A stretch of DNA of 32,762 nt from a bacterium (GTDB lineage Bacteria; BMS3Abin14): contig JARGFV010000018.1 in the NCBI GenBank assembly GCA_029210545.1, positions 1 to 32,762 on the forward strand, in the 5' to 3' direction. Position numbers and translations under genes: made by a program. This document shows, piece after piece, positions 1 through 8,030 of this stretch (the first letter of the stretch is position 1; every line of letters begins with the position of its first letter). Under the pieces are notes generated by a model. It searched no databases, had not been told where the DNA came from, and worked only from the letters and a program-made list of their open reading frames with translations.

Positions 1-117
1 TTGGGTCTTTTCTTGAAAACAAGAGCATTAAACCGGTGAATAACTCCAGTGAATTACCAAATGTGCCATATATTTGTCCTTTTCGGTCTAAATGCTACTT
101 CCGAAAAACTATATCCA

Positions 118-148
118 GGAGCCTGCATGGGGTTCTCCGACAGGCTCC
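118..148. repeat. Short inverted repeat shared with the right end of the window
   Basis: GGAGCCTG at 118-125 pairs with CAGGCTCC at 141-148. The right half, 131-148, matches the reverse complement of 32586-32603 at 17 of 18 positions. I see no gene in the 231 bases left of the cytochrome, and the short open frame there has no coding features. Confidence 0.4.
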
Positions 149-210
149 CAGAACTGGACGGAGCCTGAGTTTTTGACCTTTAACCAGATCCAAGACCAGG
201 TCTACGACTG

Positions 211-247
211 GGAATATTTGAGATATTCCTTTCATCTCAAATATTCC
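211..247 (-). terminator. Hairpin at the 3' end of the cytochrome gene
   Basis: A perfect 14-bp inverted repeat (211-224 with 234-247, 9-base loop) straddles the stop codon of the multihaem cytochrome. It is AT-rich and has no long U tract, so it may protect the mRNA 3' end rather than act as a classical intrinsic terminator. Confidence 0.4.
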
Positions 248-2604
248 TTCACGGTGTGGCAGTTGGTCCTGCACTCTCCGCCGTTGTCAATTTTTTTAAA
301 TTCGATCTTGAGGTTGTAGGCTGTGTTGAAGGGCACCTCCCGGTTGAGTAGGTGGGCCTGGTCCGATGAGTGAGAATCGTGGCAGACCCAGCAGGAAAAA
401 CCGCGCTCACCATCGCGTACGACGTGGAGGTTGTGAAGGTTCCACCGGTTCTGCCGGAAACCGGTGTCGGTCTCGGTGTACTTGACCTGGACCAGACCTG
501 GGGAGTGGCATGAAAAACAGAGCTCGTAGGACTCAGGATCGTAAGGGACATACTTCGTGTTCGAGAAAACCTGTTTGGTGAAGGGCGGCTCACCGGAGTG
601 GTTGGTGTGGCACACGGTGCATTCATCCCCTGAGACGGGGGCGTGGATCGTCCTCTCCCTTTCGAGTTTTCGCGCGATGTCCCGGTGACATTCCAGGCAG
701 TCATCACGCCCTGTCGATTCTTCGTGCTGGACCGATGCTATCGATCCGGCACTGTGGGGATCGTGACACTCCAGGCACCTGCCCAGGGAGGGGGTGCCGT
801 GGGAGACGCTCCTGTCAGATATGTCCGGGTGACACGATTGGCAGGCGAGGGGAGGCATCACGGGGGGATCTGCGTGGGGATCGTGGCAATGGCCGCACTC
901 AAACTCACTGAGGGCGGAGTGGACATAGGGCCCGGAGCGCTTTTCCGAATGGCAGCTGGGGCAGCTCCTGTCCCCTAGGACCCTCAGGAGACCTTTCCTG
1001 GAAGATGCATGGGGTTCATGGCATGAGCCGCACTCTTCGTCAAGTACCGTATCCCCGTGTTTTCCCCAACGTTTTTCATCGTGGCATTGAAGGCAAAGGT
1101 CGGGGATCCCTGTCGTCAGGAGGTTGCCCTGCCCGCTGGTGTGAGTGTCGTGGCAGGCGTCGCACCCTTCCTCCAGGGCGGCGTGCCGGAACAGGCCTTC
1201 TGTGGTGCCTCCTGTGATATCCGTGTGACAATCGGTGCACTGCGTCGTCGGTACCGGCGGTTCGACGTGGGGGGCATGGCACTGGTCACAGCCGGCGGAT
1301 CTGACCGGTGTGTGGACAACCTTTCCCTCGGATTGTGAACGGTGACAGGTACTGCAGCTGGCCTTTTCCTTCAGCATGGTGAGCAGTTTGGGCTGCAGGG
1401 CGCTGTGAGGATCGTGGCAGCTCCCGCATTCCGTCGACAGGAGTATATCCCCGTGACGCCCGCCCTCCATCTCCCCGTGACAGTCGGTGCACAGTTCCGG
1501 GACCAGGGCCGTGAGGTTGTCGGGGAGGCTGGAACCGTGGGCGTCGTGACAGTTGCCGCACCCTTCCAGGGCTGCTTCATGATCGTACCGTCCGTCCAGG
1601 ATCCCCCCGTGACAGTCTTGGCACAGGGCTATGGGCACAGGGGGCCGGGTATGGGGATCGTGGCACCGCTGACACCTGTTGGTGCTCACCGGAGTGTGGG
1701 GAACCTCCTTGAGGACGATCTCCACGTGACATGCAGCGCATTGTCCCCGACGAACCGAATCGGTGAGGAGGCCGGGCGCCTCCGAGGAATGAGGCGTGTG
1801 ACACCGGGTGCAGCCCAGGCCAACCGACATCTTCCCGTGCCTGCCGGCGGACATCTCGTCATGACACCCGAGACACAGGTCCGGGAGGCTCTCATTGAGC
1901 TGCATCGGCTCCTGGCCGGAGTGTGACATGTGACAGGCAGCGCACCCCTCTTCCATCGCTTCGTGGACCAGAGCGCCACCCAGGAGATCCGAGTGACACT
2001 GGAGGCAGGGGAGGGTGGCTAAGGGAGGCGAGGAGTGGGGGTTGTGGCACTCAGGACACCCGCTCTCCTTCACGGCCGTGTGAACGAATGCCTCTTCCGT
2101 GATCACCTGGTGACAGGTCACGCAATCTCCCTTGGCAACTCCTTTAAGCAGGTATTTTACCCCGGATGCGTGGGGATCGTGGCACCGTGTGCAATCACCC
2201 TCGAAGACAGCCTCTCCGTGCCGGCCGCCCTCTTTCTTCTTATGGCAGCCGGTACACAGCGGCACCGTGGAACGCTTCGTAAGGCCGGGCCGGGAGGAAG
2301 AGTGCGGATAGTGGCACGCCATGCACTGACCTTCACCTGCCGGGCTGTGGAGGTAGGGTTTGCCGGAGGCAGGGTTATCGTGACATTCGAAACAGAGAAG
2401 GGGGACCGGTTGGGCCAGCTGCCCGGGAGCCTCGGGGAAGTGCATCCCGTGGCAAACCGTACACTCCCCGGTGGCAACGGGTTCGTGAACATATCGGTCC
2501 TCGAAGAGCTTTTTGTGGCGATACTGGGCCCACGACGTCACAGCAAGGGACAGGATCAGGAGGATCAGGACGGGGATGATGGAAAACTTTTTAGCCGAAA
2601 ACAT
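232..2604 (-). CDS. Exported 32-haem c-type cytochrome made of hexahaem repeats
   Basis: This is a very large multihaem cytochrome c, probably periplasmic or extracellular, for long-range electron transfer. From the chosen ATG it is 790 residues with an N-terminal signal sequence (about residues 1-27, hydrophobic core then SWAQ). I count 31 CXXCH motifs plus a final C-X3-CH, CRTNCH. Many are followed by DPH or a similar Asp-X-His, which would supply distal haem ligands. Hexahaem units of about 127-132 residues start at each GG-RHG or KHG signature (about residues 128, 255, 383 and 515). They are preceded by a four-haem partial unit and followed by a four-haem C-terminal module. There is no C-terminal membrane anchor. 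A GTG start lies 24 bases upstream, but it overlaps a good promoter-like sequence, so I prefer the ATG at 2604. The haem count is read directly; the cellular role is inference. Confidence 0.93.
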   Translation of the reverse strand: MFSAKKFSIIPVLILLILSLAVTSWAQYRHKKLFEDRYVHEPVATGECTVCHGMHFPEAPGQLAQPVPLLCFECHDNPASGKPYLHSPAGEGQCMACHYPHSSSRPGLTKRSTVPLCTGCHKKKEGGRHGEAVFEGDCTRCHDPHASGVKYLLKGVAKGDCVTCHQVITEEAFVHTAVKESGCPECHNPHSSPPLATLPCLQCHSDLLGGALVHEAMEEGCAACHMSHSGQEPMQLNESLPDLCLGCHDEMSAGRHGKMSVGLGCTRCHTPHSSEAPGLLTDSVRRGQCAACHVEIVLKEVPHTPVSTNRCQRCHDPHTRPPVPIALCQDCHGGILDGRYDHEAALEGCGNCHDAHGSSLPDNLTALVPELCTDCHGEMEGGRHGDILLSTECGSCHDPHSALQPKLLTMLKEKASCSTCHRSQSEGKVVHTPVRSAGCDQCHAPHVEPPVPTTQCTDCHTDITGGTTEGLFRHAALEEGCDACHDTHTSGQGNLLTTGIPDLCLQCHDEKRWGKHGDTVLDEECGSCHEPHASSRKGLLRVLGDRSCPSCHSEKRSGPYVHSALSEFECGHCHDPHADPPVMPPLACQSCHPDISDRSVSHGTPSLGRCLECHDPHSAGSIASVQHEESTGRDDCLECHRDIARKLERERTIHAPVSGDECTVCHTNHSGEPPFTKQVFSNTKYVPYDPESYELCFSCHSPGLVQVKYTETDTGFRQNRWNLHNLHVVRDGERGFSCWVCHDSHSSDQAHLLNREVPFNTAYNLKIEFKKIDNGGECRTNCHTVKEYLR

Positions 2605-2651
2605 CCAGGTATCTCTATAACGACACACCCGGCGGTGTCAACCGTTGATGG
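2605..2651 (-). promoter_or_regulatory. Sigma-70-like promoter of the cytochrome gene
   Basis: On the minus strand TTGACA is followed after 16 bases by TATAGA. Only 9 bases separate the -10 box from the ATG at 2604, which would give an almost leaderless transcript. No convincing Shine-Dalgarno sequence precedes that ATG, only a GAG about 8 bases upstream. Confidence 0.45.
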
Positions 2652-2670
2652 ACTTAATCCTTAAGGAAAT

Positions 2671-2689
2671 CCCCCGGCTTTGCCGGGGG
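2671..2689 (-). terminator. GC-rich hairpin downstream of the penicillin-binding protein gene
   Basis: CCCCCGGC and GCCGGGGG form a perfect 8-bp stem around a 3-base loop. On the minus strand it is followed by ATTTCCTT, a weak U-rich tail. Its position between the PBP stop and the cytochrome promoter fits a terminator for the PBP transcript. Confidence 0.5.
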
Positions 2690-2758
2690 TACGTGACAGT
2701 ACGTTGCTCAGGCTGCATGCATGGCTGAATCCCATTCTCAACCAGCTATTTCCCCGTG

Positions 2759-4747
2759 TCACCGTGGCTCTGCGTCGCCGCGTCTGCCATGTACCCGGCA
2801 AGTTTCCTCCGGTTCCGTCCCTTCCAGGAAGACCTCCACCGCCCTTTCTGAGCACTCAGGGGAAGCCAGAAGGCCGGTTGCGGGGTCGATCTCCACGACG
2901 ATGATCCGAGTGGGGATGGGAAACTCCTCGGCCGGTTTCCCTTCAAGGGCTCTTTCCATGAACCGGGTCCAGATAGGCAGGGCCGCCCTGGAGCCCGTCT
3001 CTCCGTAACCGAGGGAGGCGGGAGTGTCGTATCCAACCCACGCTCCGGCAGCCAGATCCGGCGCGAACCCCACGAACCAGGCGTCCTTGTAGCTGTCGGT
3101 GGTGCCGGTCTTACCGGCAAGGGGCCGGTCCAGAGCGAGCGCCTGGCGTCCTGTGCCATGCTGAACCACCCCCTCGAGGAGGTTGGTGATGAGAAAGGCC
3201 GACTGCGGTGAAAGAGCATCCGTAAGCTCCAGGGGAGGCTCATAGATCACCTGCCCCTGGCGGTCCAGGACCCGCCTGATCACCCTTGGGCGGACGTAGA
3301 TCCCCCTGTTGGCAAAGGCGCTGTAGGCGGCGACAATCTCCATCAGGCTCACATCGAAGACTCCCAGCGCCAGGGTCGGATAAGGCTTCAGACCCGTATC
3401 GATGCCCAGGCGGCCGGCCATGTCGAGGACCGGCTGGTAGCCCAGCTTGAGCAGCAGGTCCACAGAGGCCGCGTTAAGAGAGTTTTCCAGGGCGTACCGT
3501 ATGGTCACGGGCCCCAGGTACCGTCCGGAATAGTTCACCGGGATGTACGGTGCGGATCCTTTCAGTTTCACCTCGAAGGGTTCGTCCAGTAGCACCTTTG
3601 TGGGCGGGAAGCCGTTCGCCAGGGCTGCGGCGTAAAGAATCGGTTTGAAAGCGGACCCCGGCTGCCTGCGGGCCTGGACGGCCCGGTTATAGGGTGAGGA
3701 GGCAAAATCCCGGCCTCCTACCATGGCCTTGACCTCGCCGGTTCCGGGATCCAGGGCGAGAAGCGCCCCCTGGGCGCGCGGTCCGTCCGGTTTTGGAGGC
3801 TGCCTGGTTTCATAGCGGGTAAGCCCGGAGGCAACGGCCTGAACTGCGGCCCTTTGGAGGTCCAGGTTCAGGGTCGATTCAATGGTGATGCCGCCCCGGT
3901 AAAGGAGGTTGGCTCCGATCCTCTCTTCAAGTTCCCTCCTGATGACTTCGGTGAAATACGGTGCCGGATCCTCGGGCGCCGGGGCCGGAGAGACGGCGAA
4001 CCCGGTTCGGACCGCTTCGTCGTGCTGCAGCTGAGTGATGTACCCTTCGGCAAGGAGCCGTCTCAGGACGATATTCATGCGGGTAATGGCCAGGTCCGGG
4101 TTGGTGATCGGTGAATAGCGGGAGGGGGATCGGGGGAGGGCGGCGATCATGGCGCACTCAGGCAGGCTGAGCTCTGACGCGTGTTTGCCGAAGTAGATCC
4201 TGGAAGCCGCTTCAACGCCGTATGCGCCTTCCCCGAGGTAGACCTGGTTGAGATAGAGGGTGAGGATCTCGTCTTTCGAATAACGGCGTTCGATGTTGAT
4301 GGCGAGGATGGCTTCCCGGACCTTTCTCATCAGGGTTTTTTCCGGCGTCAGGAAAAGGACCTTTGAAAGCTGCTGGGTCAGGGTGCTCCCGCCTTCCACG
4401 ACCCGCATTGAGACGAGATCCCGCCACAGGGCTCGCAAGATGCCCCGTATGTCCAGACCGAAATGCTGGTAAAAACGGGAATCTTCAACGGCGACGATGG
4501 CGTTTACCATGTGGTCGGGAACACCGCTGAGCGCCACAGGGATGCGCTGCTCCACGAACAGGGCTCTGACTGCGCGTCCATCGTCTGCCACGATCCTCGT
4601 TATTGATGAGGGTTCGTAGGTCTGGAGGTCTTCGACCTGGGGCAGGTCCTGGGTGATGGCCATAAGAACCCCGAGGCTGACGCCGATGACGGCGGCAGCG
4701 GCCAGGGGGAGAGCGATCAATAGGAGTTTTTTTCTCAACGGGAGCAA
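2759..4747 (-). CDS. Class A penicillin-binding protein (PBP1A family)
   Basis: This is a bifunctional peptidoglycan synthase anchored in the inner membrane, with glycosyltransferase and transpeptidase activities on lipid II. The single N-terminal membrane helix covers about residues 8-31. The GT51 domain shows the catalytic Glu88 in VEDSRFYQHFGLD, then GGSTLTQQLSK (119-129) and ERRYSKDEILTLYLNQVYLG. The transpeptidase domain has SAFK (Ser365, Lys368), SLN (423-425) and KTGT (546-549), so all catalytic motifs are present. At 662 residues it is somewhat short for the family. The C-terminal tail contains two cysteines (PECSE and EETC). The start is a TTG. No ATG precedes the membrane helix, and a GGAAAGG lies about 12 bases upstream, so the exact start is uncertain. 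It is transcribed alone; a GC-rich hairpin follows. Confidence 0.95.
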   Translation of the reverse strand: MLPLRKKLLLIALPLAAAAVIGVSLGVLMAITQDLPQVEDLQTYEPSSITRIVADDGRAVRALFVEQRIPVALSGVPDHMVNAIVAVEDSRFYQHFGLDIRGILRALWRDLVSMRVVEGGSTLTQQLSKVLFLTPEKTLMRKVREAILAINIERRYSKDEILTLYLNQVYLGEGAYGVEAASRIYFGKHASELSLPECAMIAALPRSPSRYSPITNPDLAITRMNIVLRRLLAEGYITQLQHDEAVRTGFAVSPAPAPEDPAPYFTEVIRRELEERIGANLLYRGGITIESTLNLDLQRAAVQAVASGLTRYETRQPPKPDGPRAQGALLALDPGTGEVKAMVGGRDFASSPYNRAVQARRQPGSAFKPILYAAALANGFPPTKVLLDEPFEVKLKGSAPYIPVNYSGRYLGPVTIRYALENSLNAASVDLLLKLGYQPVLDMAGRLGIDTGLKPYPTLALGVFDVSLMEIVAAYSAFANRGIYVRPRVIRRVLDRQGQVIYEPPLELTDALSPQSAFLITNLLEGVVQHGTGRQALALDRPLAGKTGTTDSYKDAWFVGFAPDLAAGAWVGYDTPASLGYGETGSRAALPIWTRFMERALEGKPAEEFPIPTRIIVVEIDPATGLLASPECSERAVEVFLEGTEPEETCRVHGRRGDAEPR

Positions 4748-4762
4748 AATACGATCAGGCCT

Positions 4763-4811
4763 TTCCAGATTCCAGACTACTGGCTAATGATTACTGATTA
4801 CTGCTATCTGA
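4763..4811. repeat. Array with 7-bp period (seven units)
   Basis: The array has seven consecutive heptamers: TTCCAGA twice, then CTACTGG, CTAATGA, TTACTGA, TTACTGC and TATCTGA. It sits immediately upstream of the PBP start in the 231-base gap before the HD gene. It shares its wording (TTACTGA) with the arrays at 6209 and 11500. Confidence 0.7.
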
Positions 4812-4978
4812 ATCTACCATGTCCTCCCCTTCCTGAAAACACCGGCTCAAGAAATGGATCTGTCAGGGTGTGGAGATTCAGGCACTTTCTGTGTACAATG
4901 CGTCTGCTCGGGCTGCCCTGGAAAGCGGGCCTTTGATCATCAGGTTGTCGAGACAGGTCCAAAAGGAGGTTAACCATC

Positions 4979-5524
4979 ATGGATCGCCAGGAAGCGTTCG
5001 ATCTGGTTATGGAAAAGGTTACGGAACCCAGTCTTCAGAACCATATGCTGGCCACCGAAGCGGTGATGCGGGCGCTGGCCGGGCGTTTCGGTGAGAATAT
5101 CGACAAGTGGGGTCTGGCCGGCCTTCTCCACGACCTGGATTACCATGAGACCATCGACAACTTCCCCCGGCATGGATATATCGCTTCCGAGATCTTGAGG
5201 GAAAAAGGGATCGACGAGGAGATCCTCGACGCCATCGTGGCCCATGCCGGCCACCGGGAGAGAGTGACACTTCTGGACAAGGCTCTTTACGCCGCCGATC
5301 CGGTGACGGGCCTCATCGTGGCCGCCGCTCTCATACGGCCGGAAAAGAAACTTGAACCGGTCAAGCTCAAGAGCGTGCGGAAGCGTTTCAAGGAGAAACA
5401 GTTCGCCAGGGGCGCCGACAGGGACCAGATCCGCTCCTGCGAGGAGATGGGTGTGCCCCTGGATGAGTTTCTCGAACTGAGCCTGGACGCCATGAAGGGG
5501 ATCGCGGAGGAGATCGGTTTGTAG
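4979..5524 (+). CDS. HD-domain phosphohydrolase
   Basis: This is a predicted cytoplasmic metal-dependent phosphohydrolase of the HD superfamily; the substrate cannot be told from the sequence. The metal-binding pattern is visible as His22, His51-Asp52 (in LLHDLDY), His65, His89 and an Asp near 107. At 181 residues it is a stand-alone HD domain of the HDIG type often seen in bacteria and archaea. The start is secure: AAAGGAGG lies about 9 bases upstream of the ATG. The gene begins a run of three unrelated plus-strand genes separated by 90-115 base gaps. Confidence 0.88.
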   Translation: MDRQEAFDLVMEKVTEPSLQNHMLATEAVMRALAGRFGENIDKWGLAGLLHDLDYHETIDNFPRHGYIASEILREKGIDEEILDAIVAHAGHRERVTLLDKALYAADPVTGLIVAAALIRPEKKLEPVKLKSVRKRFKEKQFARGADRDQIRSCEEMGVPLDEFLELSLDAMKGIAEEIGL

Positions 5525-5530
5525 AGGACA

Positions 5531-5604
5531 AAGTGGAAGGTGAAATGGAAAAACGCGTCGTTTGTCATGACTGCAACTTCAAACCTCAAACTTCAAACGG
5601 GTTT
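5531..5604. repeat. Degenerate 7-bp periodic sequence
   Basis: After the HD gene stop, AAGTGGA, AGGTGAA and ATGGAAA (5531-5551) run in 7-base steps. Then CTTCAAA, CCTCAAA and CTTCAAA (5577-5597) do the same just before the next ATG. The next gene therefore has no visible Shine-Dalgarno sequence. Confidence 0.5.
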
Positions 5605-5613
5605 TAACCGACA

Positions 5614-6132
5614 ATGAGTTCTTTTCCTTTCTTCGAAAAAGAACCGACCATCGGAAAAGATGTTTTTATCGCACCGACGGCAACGGTCATCGGTGACGTC
5701 ACAGTCGGAGACGATGCCGGTATCTGGTTCGGAACAGTGGTGCGGGGTGACGTCAACTGGATCCGGATCGGCAGCAGGACCAACATCCAGGACGGATCTA
5801 TCCTCCATGTGACCACGGACAGGTTCCCGCTTGAGATCGGTGACAGGGTCTCGGTAGGCCACGGGGCGGTCGTTCACGGCTGCACCATCCACGAGGAGTG
5901 CCTGATCGGCCTGGGGTCGCGGATACTGGATGGGGCGACCATCGGCACCGGTTCCATCGTCGGCGCCGGAGCCCTTGTAACCGAAGGGCAGGAGGTACCG
6001 CCGGGCCAACTGGTTCTGGGGGTTCCCTCCAGGGTCATCCGCACGGTGAGTGAAAAGGAAAGAGATCGTATCCTGCGTACGGCAGCACACTATGTAAAGC
6101 TGAAAGATACCTATATAAACAGTGGTTTATAG
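5614..6132 (+). CDS. Gamma-carbonic-anhydrase-like hexapeptide-repeat protein
   Basis: This is a left-handed beta-helix protein of the gamma-class carbonic anhydrase/YrdA/PaaY group, expected to form a trimer with metal at the subunit interfaces. The three metal-binding histidines are present (His65 in GSILHVT, His83 and His88 in VGHGAVVHGC), with the family residues Arg44-Gly-Asp46 and NIQDG (57-61). Hexapeptide repeats run from about residue 12 to 145. Length 172 matches the family. Whether it hydrates CO2 is uncertain, since many members are inactive or act on acyl-CoA compounds. The ATG at 5614 has no clear ribosome-binding site. Confidence 0.92.
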   Translation: MSSFPFFEKEPTIGKDVFIAPTATVIGDVTVGDDAGIWFGTVVRGDVNWIRIGSRTNIQDGSILHVTTDRFPLEIGDRVSVGHGAVVHGCTIHEECLIGLGSRILDGATIGTGSIVGAGALVTEGQEVPPGQLVLGVPSRVIRTVSEKERDRILRTAAHYVKLKDTYINSGL

Positions 6133-6181
6133 GGTAAAGATGATGTTGTTTGTCAAGGCAGTTCGCAGCGCTCATTTAGGG

Positions 6182-6210
6182 TTCAAGGTGATCCTCGGTT
6201 AGGTTATACT
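6182..6210 (+). promoter_or_regulatory. Possible promoter of the cyclic-nucleotide-binding-like gene
   Basis: TTCAAG and TATACT are separated by 17 bases, 37 bases upstream of the ATG at 6248. The -10 box is good and the -35 box is weak. Confidence 0.3.
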
Positions 6211-6236
6211 CCTATCTGATTACTGATTACTGATTA
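6209..6236. repeat. Heptamer array with CTGATTA repeated three times
   Basis: CTCCTAT is followed by three exact CTGATTA units (6216-6236), ending 11 bases before the next ATG. The array therefore lies in the 5' untranslated region, between the possible promoter and the ribosome-binding region. Confidence 0.75.
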
Positions 6237-6247
6237 CTGGAGTCCCC

Positions 6248-6691
6248 ATGGCCAAGATCAAACCACTCAGGCAGAGCAAGATCTTTTCCTCTCTCACCGA
6301 CAGGGAGCTGGCGCTCTTTTCCAGGATCGTCAGTGAAGAGAAGTACATCCAGGATACGGTTCTCGTGGCGGAGAACATGAGATCGGACAAGTTTTATCTC
6401 ATCGAGAAGGGGCAGATCAGCGTCGATACGGGAGGGATCGAAGCGGGTTGTCAACTGGTCCTTGGCGATGGCGATTCCTTCGGTGAATGGTCCCTGCTGG
6501 CACCGCCCCACCTGACTTCGGTGTCAGCCAGAGTCACCCGGGAATCGCAGGTCCTCGTGCTGGAAAAAGAGGACTTCGACAAGTTTGCCGAAGGGGAGCC
6601 GGCCATAGCCCTGAAGATCCTGCGGGGTATAGTCGGCAGCGTCTGGTCTTCCATAAAGGATGTGGAGAGGATTTTAAAAGAAAGTCTGTAA
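6248..6691 (+). CDS. Stand-alone cyclic-nucleotide-binding-like (Crp-type sensor) domain protein
   Basis: The 147-residue protein is a cNMP-binding beta-roll with C-terminal helices and no DNA-binding helix-turn-helix. The fold signature is clear: SLTDRELALFSRIVSEEKY, then FYLIEKGQISV, GDGDSFGEWSLL and a closing KILRGIVGSVWSSI helix. The phosphate-binding cassette is altered. After FGEWSLL comes PPHLTSV, where cyclic-nucleotide binders normally have Arg followed by Ser or Thr and Ala. Binding of cAMP or cGMP is therefore doubtful, and the domain may sense another ligand or act as a partner module. GGAG lies 5-8 bases before the ATG. It converges on the HEAT-repeat gene. Confidence 0.85.
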   Translation: MAKIKPLRQSKIFSSLTDRELALFSRIVSEEKYIQDTVLVAENMRSDKFYLIEKGQISVDTGGIEAGCQLVLGDGDSFGEWSLLAPPHLTSVSARVTRESQVLVLEKEDFDKFAEGEPAIALKILRGIVGSVWSSIKDVERILKESL

Positions 6692-6695
6692 CATC

Positions 6696-6709
6696 CGTGA
6701 TTCGTGATT
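6696..6709. repeat. Two heptamers CGTGATT
   Basis: An exact doublet begins 5 bases after the stop of the cyclic-nucleotide-like gene, another instance of 7-bp periodicity at a gene end. Confidence 0.4.
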
Positions 6710-6720
6710 GGCAGAAACAT

Positions 6721-6879
6721 TCATAGATTCGCAAAAAGTCCAATCCGGGACTTTTCGCTCCACGGAAAGGGAAAAGCGTCGTTTTCCCTTTCCTTACAAA
6801 TCAATGACTTACGGTGTGAGTCATTGATTTGGGCGCCCCGCGCGGGGCGCGTTGATGGACTTTTTGCGAGTCCATCAAC
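6721..6879 (-). repeat. Hairpin-rich dispersed element, copy A
   Basis: This about 160-bp element lies in the gap between two convergent genes, in reverse orientation to the copies at 22047 and 24943. Read on the minus strand it has five modules. The first is a hairpin (TTGATGGACT with AGTCCATCAA), followed by the palindrome GCGCCCCGCGCGGGGCGC. The third is a stem of CAAATCAATGAC with GTCATTGATTTG. The fourth is an A/T-flanked purine stem (GGAAAGGGAAAA with its complement), and the last is a GACTTTTTGC hairpin. Both ends carry TCGCAAAAAGTCCA in inverted orientation, like a terminal inverted repeat. No transposase is present, which suggests a MITE- or REP-like sequence. Confidence 0.8.
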
Positions 6880-6903
6880 ATTAAAGCTGTGGGTTTGAAG
6901 TAG

Positions 6904-6931
6904 CGAGTCACGAATTACGAGTCACCAGTCA
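6904..6931. repeat. Array with 7-bp period (four units)
   Basis: CGAGTCA, CGAATTA, CGAGTCA and CCAGTCA follow one another without gaps, ending 5 bases from the stop codon of the HEAT-repeat gene. Confidence 0.65.
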
Positions 6932-6936
6932 CGGTT

Positions 6937-7938
6937 TTATTCTACGAGTCGATACCGATCCCCGATGCGTTCCATCACGATGCCCCGTCTGCTCAGCGCC
7001 TGATGAGCCAGTTCCCGGATCCCTCTCCTGTCGTCGGCAAGCAGTTCGGCTACCGCCCCGGCATCGTTTTTTTTCAGATGGTTCGAAAGGGCCTTCATGC
7101 ACTCGAACCTCACCCTCTTGTCCGGATCCTTCAGTCCGTCGATAAATGCCTGGTAGATGGCAGTCGTGAGCCGCAGGTTCGCCAGGGCCTCGGCACTGCG
7201 GTACCGGACGATATCCGAATCATCGAACAAAAGGGTGCGGACCAGGGCATCTTCCCCGCTCTGGGAACCGATACGGCCCAGGGCCCTGGCGGCCAATGAG
7301 CGGACGGTGTCATCCGGGTCGCCTTCCAGGGTCGAGATGAGCTTTGCAGAGGCTTTTTCATCGGCCATGAGCCCGAGGGCTTCGGCCGCCGTTCCGCGCA
7401 CCTCGTCGGGATATTTGTGAGCTAAAAACTTCATCACCGTCGTGGTGGAGGAGTGGTCCTGGAGCCGTCCCAGGCTTCGGATACATCGCGCCAGCAGCAT
7501 CATGTCCTTTGTGGACTGGATGGTGTTGGCGAGGAAGATGGACGAGGTGGATTTGATGCCGACGTCGCCCAGTGCGCCGGCGCTGGCAAGGCGTACCTCC
7601 CTGTCCTTGTCGAGAACGAGGGTTTTTTCAAGGATTTTTGAGGCTCGTGAGTCCCCGCGATACCACAGGGCGCCAACTGCCTGCAGACGGATGAGGGGGT
7701 TGGGGTCTTCCTCCACCATTTTGAGAAGGATATTCAGCGATTCCGATTCCTTGTAAGGCTTGATCGCCTGGACTGCGGAAAGCCGCACGGACTCATCTCC
7801 GGACTGGAGGTCGTCCAGGAGGCTTTCGGGGTAGGGGAGAGCGGCGAGGCCATTCGAGGCGGCCATTGCATGGTGCAAGGGGTGCAAAAATGCGCAGATT
7901 GCCGCGATAATAATTGTTAGTTTGATCAGGTTTCTCAT
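6937..7938 (-). CDS. Exported HEAT-repeat protein, last gene of the envelope-machine cluster
   Basis: The 333-residue protein has a signal peptide (MRNLIKLTIIIAAICAFLHP, cleavage near AMA) followed by about eight HEAT/PBS-lyase-like repeats of 30-36 residues. A typical unit is VRLQAVGAL or VRLASAGALGDVG with a preceding D. HEAT solenoids are protein-binding scaffolds and show no catalytic motif here. The product should be periplasmic. The frame stays open upstream to an ATG at 8004 (with GGAG 5 bases before it) and a TTG at 8019. That extension would put 22 or more odd residues before the signal peptide and is made of direct-repeat-like noncoding sequence, so I chose the ATG at 7938. It is preceded 92 bases upstream by the AgmX-like gene on the same strand. 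Confidence 0.85.
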   Translation of the reverse strand: MRNLIKLTIIIAAICAFLHPLHHAMAASNGLAALPYPESLLDDLQSGDESVRLSAVQAIKPYKESESLNILLKMVEEDPNPLIRLQAVGALWYRGDSRASKILEKTLVLDKDREVRLASAGALGDVGIKSTSSIFLANTIQSTKDMMLLARCIRSLGRLQDHSSTTTVMKFLAHKYPDEVRGTAAEALGLMADEKASAKLISTLEGDPDDTVRSLAARALGRIGSQSGEDALVRTLLFDDSDIVRYRSAEALANLRLTTAIYQAFIDGLKDPDKRVRFECMKALSNHLKKNDAGAVAELLADDRRGIRELAHQALSRRGIVMERIGDRYRLVE

Positions 7939-8030
7939 GGCCTCGCTTCGTATGTCCGTACGTCCGTAAAGCGTATATGCGAAAGACCTTACGCACCTAC
8001 GCATGCACTCTCCACGCAACCACGTGCTCC

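Noticed and set aside
1342-1926. Plus-strand frames across the cytochrome gene
   Set aside because: They are antisense shadows created by the repeated CXXCH codons.
4860-4920. Promoter for the HD gene around GTGTACAAT
   Set aside because: TACAAT resembles a -10 box, but no acceptable -35 sequence lies at the proper distance.
6704-6898. Small protein with IWAPRAGRVDGLFASPS, also seen near 22000 and 25000
   Set aside because: The shared peptide is the translation of the dispersed hairpin element in noncoding DNA; it lacks consistent starts and ends and is read from whichever strand is open.
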